From BOG-908 sp964250925 (GTDB lineage: Bacteria > Pseudomonadota > Alphaproteobacteria > Acetobacterales > Acetobacteraceae), in the NCBI GenBank assembly GCA_964250925.1, contig CAXUHU010000002.1:41221-105220 (forward strand): a stretch of 64,000 bases of DNA, read 5' to 3'. This document shows positions 27,255 to 35,450 of the stretch, piece after piece. Both the position numbers and the translations under genes were made by a program. A model generated the notes under the pieces. It was not told the DNA's origin, did not search any database, and saw nothing but the letters and a program-made list of their open reading frames with translations. How positions within the stretch are numbered: the stretch's first letter is position 1; every line of letters starts with the position of its first letter.

Positions 27255-27643
27255 CAGACGCTGACCGTAGCCTCGTTCGGCACGGTGCCGTTGGGAGTCA
27301 TCCCATCAACCGCTGCCGGCAGATGCTGGCTCAACTGCGAGAGGAAATCTTGCGGCGCCATGCCGGCTTGGCTTGCCATGCTTTGGACGCGATGCTGGCC
27401 AAACACCGACTGCAACTGGTCCGGCGACACCGGCTGATTTGGCCCGTTGCCGACCCAGGATTGCGCGATGTGGCCCAGTCCGGCCTGCTGGAACGAGGAT
27501 AGCAATCCTTGAAGCCCGCCGCCCGTTGGCGATGACTGCATCCCGCTACCCTGCTGCCCGCCGCCCAGCAAACCCATTAGGATCGATTGCATGGGGGAGC
27601 CGCCGCCCATTAACCCGCCGAGAACCTGATCGAGCAGTCCCAT
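27254..27643 (-). CDS. YidB-like protein (DUF937)
   Basis: 129 aa from ATG 27643, preceded by AGGGG at a good distance. Short N-terminal MGLLDQVLGGLMGG, Gly/Gln-rich linker, then GLGHIAQSWVGNGPNQPVSPDQLQSVFG and an acidic-capped helical C-terminus (LSQHLPAAVDGMTPNG), the YidB/DUF937 pattern. The function of the family is not established. It is coupled to the PDZ gene downstream. Confidence 0.82.
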   Translation of the reverse strand: MGLLDQVLGGLMGGGSPMQSILMGLLGGGQQGSGMQSSPTGGGLQGLLSSFQQAGLGHIAQSWVGNGPNQPVSPDQLQSVFGQHRVQSMASQAGMAPQDFLSQLSQHLPAAVDGMTPNGTVPNEATVSV

Positions 27644-27710
27644 GAAGCACCCCTGTTCTGGCGGCAACGCCGTCCCCCGTGGCTACGCGCCGCATCCAGC
27701 CCGGTTCCGC

Positions 27711-27899
27711 CTAAAAGGCACCCGGATCGACCTCGATCAGCAGCGCCACCACTGCGGTGTTGATCAATATCTTACCGGCGTGCAGGAAATTGACCGTCAC
27801 GCGCGGGCCCGCCACCGACTGCACCTGACCGAGCCCCCATTCCGGCCGGGCGGGATGACGAACGAACTGCCCCGGCTCATAGGCGGAACCAAAGGACAC
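27711..27899 (-). CDS. DUF3553 small protein
   Basis: 62 aa from GTG 27899, with GGAG at about seven bases. The fold is a small beta-rich KOW/SH3-like unit: YEPGQFVRHPARPEWGLGQV and ITVNFLHAGK-like strand (VTVNFLHAGKILI). It matches the DUF3553 family, which is close to the C-terminal part of some UvrD/CarD-like proteins. The longer upstream frame is Pro/Arg-rich noise overlapping chpT. It is divergent from chpT with a 53-bp spacer. Confidence 0.8.
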   Translation of the reverse strand: MSFGSAYEPGQFVRHPARPEWGLGQVQSVAGPRVTVNFLHAGKILINTAVVALLIEVDPGAF

Positions 27900-27952
27900 G
27901 GCGTGCTCCAGGCATATTGGCCAACATGACGGGTGAGGTGAGGAGGGAACGA

Positions 27953-28573
27953 ATGCAGGCCGACCCGGGTTCGATGCCGCGCTCGGATGACAGCCAGGAC
28001 GAGCTGTCGCTGGCCCTGACGCTCTGCGCGCGACTGTGCCATGATTTGGCCGGCACAGTGGGTGCGCTGGCCGGAACGCTGGAACTGGCGGCTGAGGGGC
28101 AGGACGGCGACGCCCTGGCGCTTGCCGTAGAGTGCGCACGCGAGGTATCGGCCAGGCTGCGGCTGTTGCGTGCCGCGTGGGGCGCCAATCCCGATGGTTG
28201 CAATCTGCAGGGCTTGACTGCCGGCCTGCCGGGGGCAGAACGCCTGGCGATCGATCTGTCTGGCCTTGCGCCCGGACTGGCCGAGGCGCCGGGGCGGCTC
28301 GCCGCGAACCTCCTCTTGCTGGCGGCCGGATCCCTGCCGCGCGGAGGCAGCATCTCTCTGGCAGGAGACAACAGGACCATGCTGGTGGAGATTGCCGGCC
28401 CGCGTGCCGGCTGGCCTGCAGGGCTGGCCGCGTGCCTGGCCGACCGAACGGCGCTGCGGGCGGCCTGCGCGCACACGCGCGACGTCGGGTTGGCGGTCAC
28501 CTGCCTGGTTGCCCGCCAGCTTGGCCTTGTGATCACGCTGCACGGCCCGCTGCGGCTGACGGTTGAGCCATAG
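27953..28573 (+). CDS. ChpT-type histidine phosphotransferase
   Basis: 206 aa from ATG 27953, which has AGGAGG at ideal spacing; two upstream ATGs have no such site. LCARLCHDLAGTVGAL carries the phospho-accepting His in the DHp helix. A degenerate HATPase-like domain follows (AANLLLLAAGSLPRGGSISL) without a full ATP lid, as in ChpT. ChpT passes phosphate from CckA to CtrA and CpdR in alphaproteobacterial cell-cycle control. The typical INN/NGLEL after the His is replaced by AGTLELA. No cckA or ctrA is nearby. Confidence 0.8.
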   Translation: MQADPGSMPRSDDSQDELSLALTLCARLCHDLAGTVGALAGTLELAAEGQDGDALALAVECAREVSARLRLLRAAWGANPDGCNLQGLTAGLPGAERLAIDLSGLAPGLAEAPGRLAANLLLLAAGSLPRGGSISLAGDNRTMLVEIAGPRAGWPAGLAACLADRTALRAACAHTRDVGLAVTCLVARQLGLVITLHGPLRLTVEP

Positions 28574-28633
28574 CATCGGCTCTCAGACCGTGGATCTCGA
28601 GCCGCAGACGGGTATTTTTGAGGTCGTCAAGCT

Positions 28634-29044
28634 ATGCCAAGCTGTGCTCTCGTATCCGCAATGAAGATATGCGCTTCTCTGGCCTGTTTGTTTGCGGCGC
28701 TGTCGGCGCAAGCTGGGGCGGCGCCATCCTGCAACATAGCCTCCGCTCCCGCTGTGCCGGTCATCAAGGGCCTCTCTTACGATCAGGCGCGAACGGCGCT
28801 GATCGGGTCGGGCTGGGTTCCCGGCCGTGGCTCGCCTTTTTCCGAACTGTCCGGCAACCAAGTGGTTTTCCACGATCGCGGCTACACCGAGCTGCGATCG
28901 TGCTCACTGGGCGCGGGCACGCCGTGCCGGTTCGAGTACACCGGCCGGGGCTTCGTGCTCCGCGTAACCACCACGGGGGAGGAAAATGCAGTATTGGGTG
29001 CCAAGGCCGTTGTTGACAGCGCGGATCTCGGCTGCGGCGACTGA
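28634..29044 (+). CDS. Small secreted Cys-containing protein, PASTA-like start
   Basis: 136 aa from ATG 28634 (GAGG at about ten bases), or 127 aa from ATG 28661. Signal peptide ending near AQAGAAPSC. The mature part begins with PVIKGLSYDQARTALIGSGWVPGRG, reminiscent of one PASTA repeat, then a beta-rich segment. Cysteines in SCNIAS, RSCSLG, PCRFEY and DLGCGD suggest two disulfides. Function not recognised; periplasmic or extracellular. Confidence 0.65.
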   Translation: MPSCALVSAMKICASLACLFAALSAQAGAAPSCNIASAPAVPVIKGLSYDQARTALIGSGWVPGRGSPFSELSGNQVVFHDRGYTELRSCSLGAGTPCRFEYTGRGFVLRVTTTGEENAVLGAKAVVDSADLGCGD

Positions 29045-29126
29045 CGGTCCTGAAAGTTAGGCCTGCTCTTTGAAAAGCAGAAAGACTTTGTTCGTGCCAC
29101 CGCGGGATGCGTCGTCAGTACGCCCC

Positions 29127-29166
29127 ATGAAAAAGTTTCTCGGGTCCTTTTTCAAGGAGAACCGCT
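29127..29166. repeat. AT-rich semi-palindromic element, possible relative of the gluQ-end palindrome
   Basis: Between the small secreted protein and the phosphoglucomutase lies GAAAAAGTTTCT...CCTTTTTCAAGGAGAACC. The reverse complement of 8265-8320 shows the same order of blocks (AAAAGTCTTTTG, CTTTTTTC, AAGAAGAACC). It can also be read as a 13-codon ORF (ATG 29127), probably fortuitous. The relationship of the two elements is inferred from block order only. Confidence 0.4.
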
Positions 29167-29202
29167 AATTTACGCAATCCCCTAAGTCGCTGACCGCCGA
29201 CA

Positions 29203-30630
29203 TCAGTGACCGCCGTGCTCGCCGGAAAAATCGGGGGCCGCCAACTTGCTTGCGGCAAGCTGCTCCACCAACGCCGCCTTCAACCGCTCGAGCCCGTCTT
29301 CGCTGCGCGCTTCCACCCGTGCCACCAGGACAGCCTGTGTGTTCGAGGCCCGCAACAGCCACCAGCCCTCCGGTGTGGACACGCGCACGCCGTCGATGTC
29401 GGAAACAGTCGCACCTGCCTGCCGGAGCCGCGCCGCCACCTCGTCGATCACTGCAAACTTGCGCGTGTCGTCGCAGTCGAATCGCAGCTCGGGCGTGTTG
29501 AACACGTGCGGCAACGCATCGCGCACGGCCGATAGCGATCCATCCATGCGGGCCACGATGCTGAGCAGACGCACCGCCGCGTAAAGCGCATCGTCGAAGC
29601 CGTACCACTTGTCGGCGAAGAAGACGTGGCCCGACATCTCGCCGGCGAGCGGCGCGCCCAACTCGGCCATCTTCGCCTTTATCAGGCTATGCCCGGTGCG
29701 CCACATCAGCGGCTCGCCTCCTGCCAGCCTGATCTCGTCAAACAGGACCTGACTCGCCTTCACATCGGCGATGATCGTCGCCCCCCGATGCGCGCGCAAC
29801 ACGTCGCGCGCCAGGATCACCAGCAATTGGTCGCCGGCGAGTATTCGCCCCTGGTCGTCCACGGCACCGATACGGTCGGCATCGCCGTCGAATGCGATGC
29901 CCAGGTCGGCGCCGCTGGACCGCACCTCGGCAATCAGCTGCTCGAGGTTGCGGGCGACGGTGGGATCGGGGTGATGGGCCGGGAAACGCCCGTCAATCGT
30001 GCCGTTCAGGACGGTATGCTTGCCGGGCAGCGAGCCCACAAGGCGCTGCAGCGCCTCGCCAGCCGAACCGTTTCCGTTGTCCCACACGACGTTAAGGATC
30101 CGGTCGCCGCCGTCCCAATCGCTCAGCAGACGAGCGACATAGTCGGCCATCACATCGACGTCGCGCACGCTTCCCGGCACGGTCTGTATCACGTCGCCAG
30201 CGGCCGCGCGGGCTCCAAGATCGGTGATCTGCCGGCCGAAGAAAGGCTTGTTGGCCAGCACCATCTTGAAGCCGTTGTAATCGGGCGGATTATGGCTGCC
30301 CGTCACCATCACCCCGCCATCGGTGCCCAGCGTCGCCGCTGCGTAGTAGAGCATCGGCGTGGGTCCCCGGCCAACCCTCAGCACCTCGATGCCGCTGGCG
30401 ACCAGGCCGCGCACCAGCTCCGCCTCCAAATCGGGCGAGGACAGACGTCCATCATAGCCCACCGCCACCGTGTGGCCGCCACCGTTGCCTGACGGTTGAG
30501 CCGACACGATGCTGCCGAACACCCGCCCGATAGCAAAAGCGTCGGCCGGATGCAGCGTACGACCGACCACGCCGCGCACGTCGTACTCGCGCAGCGAGGT
30601 CGGATCGAAGCTGTGGGTGAAGGCGTCCAT
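29203..30630 (-). CDS. Phosphomannomutase/phosphoglucomutase
   Basis: 475 aa, alpha-D-phosphohexomutase family. Catalytic phosphoserine loop VTGSHNPPDYNGFK, metal loop FDGDADRIG, substrate-binding GEMSGH and the phosphate-binding C-terminal RASNTQAVLVARVEA are all present. It interconverts hexose 6- and 1-phosphates and so feeds GalU; it may also make mannose 1-phosphate. The ATG overlaps the galU stop by one base, so the two form an operon. AlgC-type dual activity is usual for this subgroup. Confidence 0.92.
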   Translation of the reverse strand: MDAFTHSFDPTSLREYDVRGVVGRTLHPADAFAIGRVFGSIVSAQPSGNGGGHTVAVGYDGRLSSPDLEAELVRGLVASGIEVLRVGRGPTPMLYYAAATLGTDGGVMVTGSHNPPDYNGFKMVLANKPFFGRQITDLGARAAAGDVIQTVPGSVRDVDVMADYVARLLSDWDGGDRILNVVWDNGNGSAGEALQRLVGSLPGKHTVLNGTIDGRFPAHHPDPTVARNLEQLIAEVRSSGADLGIAFDGDADRIGAVDDQGRILAGDQLLVILARDVLRAHRGATIIADVKASQVLFDEIRLAGGEPLMWRTGHSLIKAKMAELGAPLAGEMSGHVFFADKWYGFDDALYAAVRLLSIVARMDGSLSAVRDALPHVFNTPELRFDCDDTRKFAVIDEVAARLRQAGATVSDIDGVRVSTPEGWWLLRASNTQAVLVARVEARSEDGLERLKAALVEQLAASKLAAPDFSGEHGGH

Positions 30631-31508
30631 CAGACGTTCTCCTGATACTTGCGCAGAAACTGGCGAACATGCGCGGCCATCTCCGGCCGTTGCAGCGCAA
30701 AGGCGACCTGCGCCTCCAGAAAGCCGATCTTGTCACCGCAATCGAACCGCTGGCCCTCGTAACGCAGGCCGTGGAAGGGCGAGTGGCCGATCATCCGCGC
30801 CATACCATCGGTAAGCTGCACCTCATTGCCCGCACCGCGCTCCATCAATGCCAGGTGCTCGATCACCTCGGGCAGCAACACGTAGCGCCCGATGATCGAC
30901 AGGTTGGACGGCGCATCGGCCGGCTTTGGCTTCTCCACCAGCCCCGTCACCTCGACAAGCCGGCCATCGTCGCTGCCGACCTTCAGGATGCCATACTTGT
31001 TGGTTTGGTCGCGCGGCACCTCGGTCACCGCCACTACGCTGCCGCCCGTCTGGTAATAGGCGTCCGCCAACTGCTTGGTGCAAGGCTCGCGTGACAGGAT
31101 CAGGTCGTCGGGCAGCAGGATAGCAAACGGATCGTCGCCGATGAAGGCGCGGGCGCACCAGATCGCATGGCCCAGCCCCAGGGGAACCTGTTGGCGCACC
31201 GTCACAATATCGCCGGGTGAGAGTTGCGCGTCGGTCAACATCGCGAGCTCGGCGTGCTTGCCGCGCTGCTTCAGCGTGGCTTCCAGCTCGTAGGCAACGT
31301 CGAAATGTTCGACCAGCGAGATCTTACCGCGCCCGGTAATCATGCAGAACTGTTCGATGCCGGCTGCCCGCGCCTCGTCGACGGCGTACTGGATCAGCGG
31401 CTTATCCACAACGGGCAGCATCTCCTTGGCCATCGCCTTGGTGGCGGGCAGGAAACGTGTGCCCAGGCCCGCCACAGGCAGGACGGCTTTGCGGAGCTTC
31501 TTTATCAC
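30630..31508 (-). CDS. galU: UTP-glucose-1-phosphate uridylyltransferase GalU
   Basis: 292 aa from GTG 31508 with AGGGG five bases upstream. Nucleotidyltransferase start KAVLPVAGLGTRFLPATKAMAKEMLPVVDKPLIQY, uridine/Mg site LLPDDLIL, and VTGLVEKPKP are the GalU signatures. It makes UDP-glucose, the donor for glucan and heteropolysaccharide synthesis, which fits the export and polymerase genes upstream. Confidence 0.95.
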   Translation of the reverse strand: MIKKLRKAVLPVAGLGTRFLPATKAMAKEMLPVVDKPLIQYAVDEARAAGIEQFCMITGRGKISLVEHFDVAYELEATLKQRGKHAELAMLTDAQLSPGDIVTVRQQVPLGLGHAIWCARAFIGDDPFAILLPDDLILSREPCTKQLADAYYQTGGSVVAVTEVPRDQTNKYGILKVGSDDGRLVEVTGLVEKPKPADAPSNLSIIGRYVLLPEVIEHLALMERGAGNEVQLTDGMARMIGHSPFHGLRYEGQRFDCGDKIGFLEAQVAFALQRPEMAAHVRQFLRKYQENV

Positions 31509-31852
31509 AGCGACCCCTTGAAGAATTCGGGCGAGCCCAGGCAGGGCCGTCCGCGGCGAATGAACGCAAGCCCCGCCCTAACGCAAGCTGGGCCTATTGG
31601 ATTGTCACGGCCGAAACTGCCTGCCCCTGCTAGGCTGAGCAACCCCGCGGGCGATCACCCTCGACCGTCTCAGCCCGCCAACGGCCAACCTGGGAAGTCT
31701 GGATGAAGCAGTCGGCTGGGCCAATGGTTCGCCCTACAAGACCTGCCGCTCCGGATTAACTAGCCTTTCATAATTTGGTAGTATATCGATCGTCGTTCAC
31801 GGGGGAGTGATCCCAACAATAGCGCGGCAAAGCTGCGCACGCCGAGGTTGCC
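31509..31852. promoter_or_regulatory. 344-bp spacer with a sigma70-like promoter (31756-31784, + strand)
   Basis: Between divergent galU and the small membrane protein gene. TTAACT (31756-31761), a 17-bp spacer and TAGTAT (31779-31784) form a plausible sigma70 promoter for rightward transcription, in an AT-rich island within otherwise GC-rich DNA. GAGG precedes the ATG at 31853. I see no clear promoter for galU and no ORF in the rest of the spacer. Confidence 0.35.
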
Positions 31853-32089
31853 ATGGCTGCACAGCCGGAATCCTTACTCAGTCCGACGTCGTCCCGGCCC
31901 GGCGACATCGGCCCGATGCGCACGGCGGCTATTGTCTCGTTACGGCGTTCCACGTCGGACGGGCATCGTATTATCGATCAGACGTCCGGGTCGCGGCTCG
32001 GACCTGCACGGGGCCTGATGCTTGGGCTTATGATCGGCGCAAGCCTCTGGCTGGCAATCGGCCTTACCGCCTGGCTGGTATTGCGGTAA
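31853..32089 (+). CDS. Small membrane protein, function unknown
   Basis: 78 aa. A hydrophilic N-terminal part (about 1-52, Ser/Arg-rich) and one C-terminal transmembrane helix (GLMLGLMIGASLWLAIGLTAWLVL). GAGG lies about five bases before the ATG. It converges with the polysaccharide export gene 11 bp away. The single-helix tail-anchored layout and a promoter upstream argue that it is real; no family recognised. Confidence 0.5.
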   Translation: MAAQPESLLSPTSSRPGDIGPMRTAAIVSLRRSTSDGHRIIDQTSGSRLGPARGLMLGLMIGASLWLAIGLTAWLVLR

Positions 32090-32100
32090 GCCCGTCAGGG

Positions 32101-32667
32101 CTAGAAGTGGCGCTCGTAAATCTTCACTACGTCCCCCGGCGCCAGGAAGGTGTGCGGTGTGATCTTGCCCTCCACCGCCACGCCGCCCGTCGTCCGCACG
32201 TCGGAAGCATAGCCCTCGACAGCGCGATAGGTGAACCCGCCCGCAACGGCGACGGCCGTCAGCATCGTCATCCCTGGCGAATAGGCATACTGGCCGGGAT
32301 GGGCCACCTCTCCCAATACGAAGATCGGGCGGTAAGACACGACCTCGACCGATACGCTCGGCTCCTTGAGGAATTTTTCGGTGCGCAACGTGGCACTGAG
32401 CTTCCCGGCGAACGCGGCCGGCGTCTCTCCGGCCGCCGCGATGTTGCCCACCAGCGGCATGGCGACCTGGCCCTGGTCGTCGACCCGGAACTGCCCGCTC
32501 AACTGGTCGGAGCCGAACGTGATCACCCGTATTTGGTCGCCGCCGCCTAGCCGGTAGGCGCCCGGTGCATAGTCCGGCAGCGGTGCAACGTCGGCCCCCG
32601 GCGAGCAGGCGGCCAAGGCCGACATCGCCAGCCAGCAACCCGGCCACAACCATGCGCGCTTCTTCAT
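32101..32667 (-). CDS. Polysaccharide export lipoprotein (Wza-like, Poly_export + SLBB)
   Basis: 188 aa from ATG 32667 with GGGAA eight bases upstream (an ATG at 32685 directly follows the beta-barrel stop). Lipobox SALAAC in the signal peptide; Poly_export domain (YRLGGGDQIRVITFGSDQLSGQFRVDDQGQVAMPLVG) and SLBB domain (PIFVLGEVAHPGQYAYSPGM). It is short: it lacks the C-terminal amphipathic helix of full Wza, so it probably forms a periplasmic/outer-membrane ring together with another protein, perhaps the neighbouring beta-barrel. Co-transcribed with that barrel gene. Confidence 0.9.
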   Translation of the reverse strand: MKKRAWLWPGCWLAMSALAACSPGADVAPLPDYAPGAYRLGGGDQIRVITFGSDQLSGQFRVDDQGQVAMPLVGNIAAAGETPAAFAGKLSATLRTEKFLKEPSVSVEVVSYRPIFVLGEVAHPGQYAYSPGMTMLTAVAVAGGFTYRAVEGYASDVRTTGGVAVEGKITPHTFLAPGDVVKIYERHF

Positions 32668-32687
32668 CGGATCGTTCCCGGCCATGC

Positions 32688-34055
32688 TTACAGCGCCAAA
32701 CGCAGCGTCAGGCGTATCGTGTTTTCCGAGTAGTTGCCACCGAACACCTCTCCGGTCTGGACGATGCTGCTGGGTGAGACGGCGACGAGCGGCACGGCCG
32801 TGCCGTTATCGCTGTGGCGGGTAGAGAACGTATAGTCCGCGCCGAGGCGGACGTGCCGGTTGAGGCGCCATGTGACCCCCACGCCCCCGGTGAAATACTC
32901 CTGGCTGCCGCCGCCGTTGCTGTTGGACGCGCCGCCGATCGCATTGGATTGGCTTGGATAATCGTCGAGAAAGTAGGCCGCATGCGCGTTGAACACGACG
33001 TTGCGAAGGTATTCGTGGTCGAGCGTCAGCTTCAGTGCGGTCTCGGTGAACCCCACCGTCGCTTCAGCCGCGGAGTCTTCGATGTAGCGGGCAGCCGTAC
33101 CCGTGATTGTGGTCAGGCCGGTCGGCGTCCAACTGATGGCGGCCTCCAAGATGGGAGCCTGGATCATGCGGTAAGCCGCACTCGAAAAGCTGCGCTCCTC
33201 GTAGCCTCCCAGCAGCCTGAAGCCGATGATGCCGTCGGCGTCGTAACCCAGGCCGGCCAGGGCCGACACATCGTTGAAGTTCTGCCTCGGCTGGCCCGGC
33301 GGGCTGCGGTCGAAATCCGATTGGGTGTCGCGCAGCACCACGACGAGGCGGCGCCGCGTTGCGAATTCGTAGTTGCCCACGAGGCTGGGGGAGAACACCA
33401 GCCGGTCGCGATAGGTCTGCAGGTAGGTGGTGCCATCCACCCGCCCGTTGTCGAAGTTGTAATAAGAAACGTCGACGCCCGGCTCGATCGTCCAGCGGCC
33501 GAGATCGACTTTATACTGCGACCTGACATCCTCCACCCGGTAGGCCGCCGTTTGGTCGAGCGAAGGCACGTCGAGATCGCGTGGCGTCTGCACCAGGTTT
33601 AGGTGCGTGGCACCTATGCTGAACGTATCCCGGCCGAAATCATGGCTGGCCCCTATGGCCGCGCTCCAATCCGTCGAGCTCTGGGCCGATTGCTCGGGAT
33701 ACTCCACGTCATCGACCGTCAACGCGCCGCCGAAGGTGGTGTCGGACCACCCCCCAGCCACGCCCAGCGTCGCGTTGGTCTCGATCAGAGCGCTTCCACG
33801 GGGATGACTGCTGCCCAACACGTTGTCGTCGTAGCCGGCATTTTCCGTCAGCATGGGAGTCAGCACGAAATCGCCCAGGTGGACGCCTTGCGCGTCGTAC
33901 TCGGGATGAGCGCGCGATGCCACCGTGACGCCAGGCTCCGCACCAAAACCCGGTATCTCGGTGTTAAGGTATTGATCGATAACCTGGGCACGTGCTGCCA
34001 GCGGCACGCAGACCACAACCAGTCCGAGCGAGAGGCGAAACAATGGGCGACCCAA
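32688..34055 (-). CDS. Outer-membrane beta-barrel protein of polysaccharide locus
   Basis: About 455 aa from TTG 34055, chosen because it starts just ahead of a clear signal peptide (RLSLGLVVVCVPLAARAQ); ATGs further upstream overlap the divergent gene and give no signal. The mature part has alternating beta strands with aromatic girdles and ends in RLTLRLAL, consistent with an outer-membrane barrel of the BBP2-like type common in exopolysaccharide clusters. It could be the outer-membrane pore for polymer release with the export lipoprotein downstream. Function inferred from context. Confidence 0.75.
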   Translation of the reverse strand: MGRPLFRLSLGLVVVCVPLAARAQVIDQYLNTEIPGFGAEPGVTVASRAHPEYDAQGVHLGDFVLTPMLTENAGYDDNVLGSSHPRGSALIETNATLGVAGGWSDTTFGGALTVDDVEYPEQSAQSSTDWSAAIGASHDFGRDTFSIGATHLNLVQTPRDLDVPSLDQTAAYRVEDVRSQYKVDLGRWTIEPGVDVSYYNFDNGRVDGTTYLQTYRDRLVFSPSLVGNYEFATRRRLVVVLRDTQSDFDRSPPGQPRQNFNDVSALAGLGYDADGIIGFRLLGGYEERSFSSAAYRMIQAPILEAAISWTPTGLTTITGTAARYIEDSAAEATVGFTETALKLTLDHEYLRNVVFNAHAAYFLDDYPSQSNAIGGASNSNGGGSQEYFTGGVGVTWRLNRHVRLGADYTFSTRHSDNGTAVPLVAVSPSSIVQTGEVFGGNYSENTIRLTLRLAL

Positions 34056-34137
34056 ACTGTTGACGTTAGCACCGCAGTGCGCCGTATGAAGGAGAGGGTA
34101 GCTGTTCAATTTACGTTCGGCACGGGGCGCTGGAGCG

Positions 34138-35445
34138 TTGCACCCGCCGTCCAGATCGGAGACCGCCGCGGCGCCAAGCGCTGTTCTGTCTGACATCAAT
34201 TCTACAACGCAGGCAGCATGCCTACGTTTCACGATGCTGTTGCTGGGTGCCTGCCTGTTTCTGCAACGCTTCGGCCTGCCGCTCGGCGGCCAGAGCCTCA
34301 GTGTTGTGGGGCCGATCGGGCTAGGCCTGGCCGGCATCGCCCTGCTTCAGGGTACGCTCGCCCTTCATCGTGTACGCAGCGCGGTGTTCATGGGCCTGAT
34401 CGGCTTGGCGCTGCTGGGCTCCGCCTGGCACGCCATCGCGCCCGGCGCCTTCGACGCCGGGCCGAGCACGAAGTCGCTTGCTCAATTCCTCTCGTTGACG
34501 GCTTTCGCCACCCTCTCCTTTGCCGTGCGGGTGGACGAGCAGGCGTTCTTTGCCTGCGTCAACCGTCTGCTCGGCATTGTGGCGGTCGCCGGCCTGTTGC
34601 AGTTTGCCGCCCAGTTCGCCGGCCTGCGCCTGTTCGCCTTTGCCGACTTCCTCCCCGACCGCTGGCTGATCGAGTCCGGCTACAACCTCGCTATCCCCAC
34701 GGGCATCGGCGACGTGCTGAAATCGAACGGCTTCTTCCTGGTCGAGCCCTCGGTATTCTCTCAGTTTATGGCGCTCGGCCTGATCATCGAGGTGCTCAAC
34801 TTTCGCCGGCCGCTTAACCTGGCGCTGTTCGTGAGCGGGCTGATCCTGTCGTTCTCCGGCACCGGCTGGATCGTGCTGGCGAGCTTCCTGGCGCTGGGCG
34901 GACTGCGTCTGGGGCCGCGCGGGGTTCGCCTGATCGCTCTCTCGATCGGTGTTCTGGTGGCCGGCGGCGCCACCCTCATGCTGCTCGCACCGGATTTCGC
35001 CGGCGCCTTCCAATCCCGGCTGGGCGAGATCTCCCAGCCGGGTACCAGCGGACACATGCGTTTTGTAACACCTTACTGGTTCATGAACGACGTGCTGGCG
35101 CGCGAACCATCCGCCCTGTTGGCCGGCATCGGCGCTGGCGTCAGCGAAAAGATGAGTTTTCCTTACGCATTCGATGTAAACACCCCGGTGAAAGTATTGG
35201 TGGAGTATGGCGGCCCATTGCTGCTCGCATACCTCGCCCTGTTCACCCTGGCCCGGCGCACGCTCAATCAGGCGGCTCTGTTCATTCCCTGCATGCTGTT
35301 GTTCCTATTTACCGGAGGCTATCAGCAATTTCCTCCAATCCTGTTTCCGGTGTTGCTGCTCGTCGCAGTTGCCGATCTTCGGCCGCACCCTGTCGCCTTG
35401 GTGAAAAATCGCCGAGCCGATTCAGCGGGCCTGCGTGTAGGCTGA
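34138..35445 (+). CDS. Wzy-like polysaccharide polymerase / O-antigen ligase-type membrane protein
   Basis: Up to 435 aa from TTG 34138 (GGAG close by), or 403 aa from ATG 34234 just before the first helix. Ten or so transmembrane helices; one larger periplasmic loop (about residues 290-350) has SRLGEISQPGTSGHMRFVTPYW and LAGIGAGVSEKM, the usual Wzy/WaaL-type loop motifs. KSNGFFLVEPSVFSQFMALGL is another common polymerase block. It polymerises or ligates repeat units at the periplasmic side. Divergent from the beta-barrel gene with about 80 bp between them; followed after 5 bp by the next gene. Confidence 0.8.
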   Translation: MHPPSRSETAAAPSAVLSDINSTTQAACLRFTMLLLGACLFLQRFGLPLGGQSLSVVGPIGLGLAGIALLQGTLALHRVRSAVFMGLIGLALLGSAWHAIAPGAFDAGPSTKSLAQFLSLTAFATLSFAVRVDEQAFFACVNRLLGIVAVAGLLQFAAQFAGLRLFAFADFLPDRWLIESGYNLAIPTGIGDVLKSNGFFLVEPSVFSQFMALGLIIEVLNFRRPLNLALFVSGLILSFSGTGWIVLASFLALGGLRLGPRGVRLIALSIGVLVAGGATLMLLAPDFAGAFQSRLGEISQPGTSGHMRFVTPYWFMNDVLAREPSALLAGIGAGVSEKMSFPYAFDVNTPVKVLVEYGGPLLLAYLALFTLARRTLNQAALFIPCMLLFLFTGGYQQFPPILFPVLLLVAVADLRPHPVALVKNRRADSAGLRVG

Positions 35446-35450
35446 CGGCC

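Noticed and set aside
29127..29168. 13-codon ORF in the spacer before the phosphoglucomutase
   Set aside because: No ribosome binding site and it is part of the AT-rich palindromic element, so it is probably not coding.
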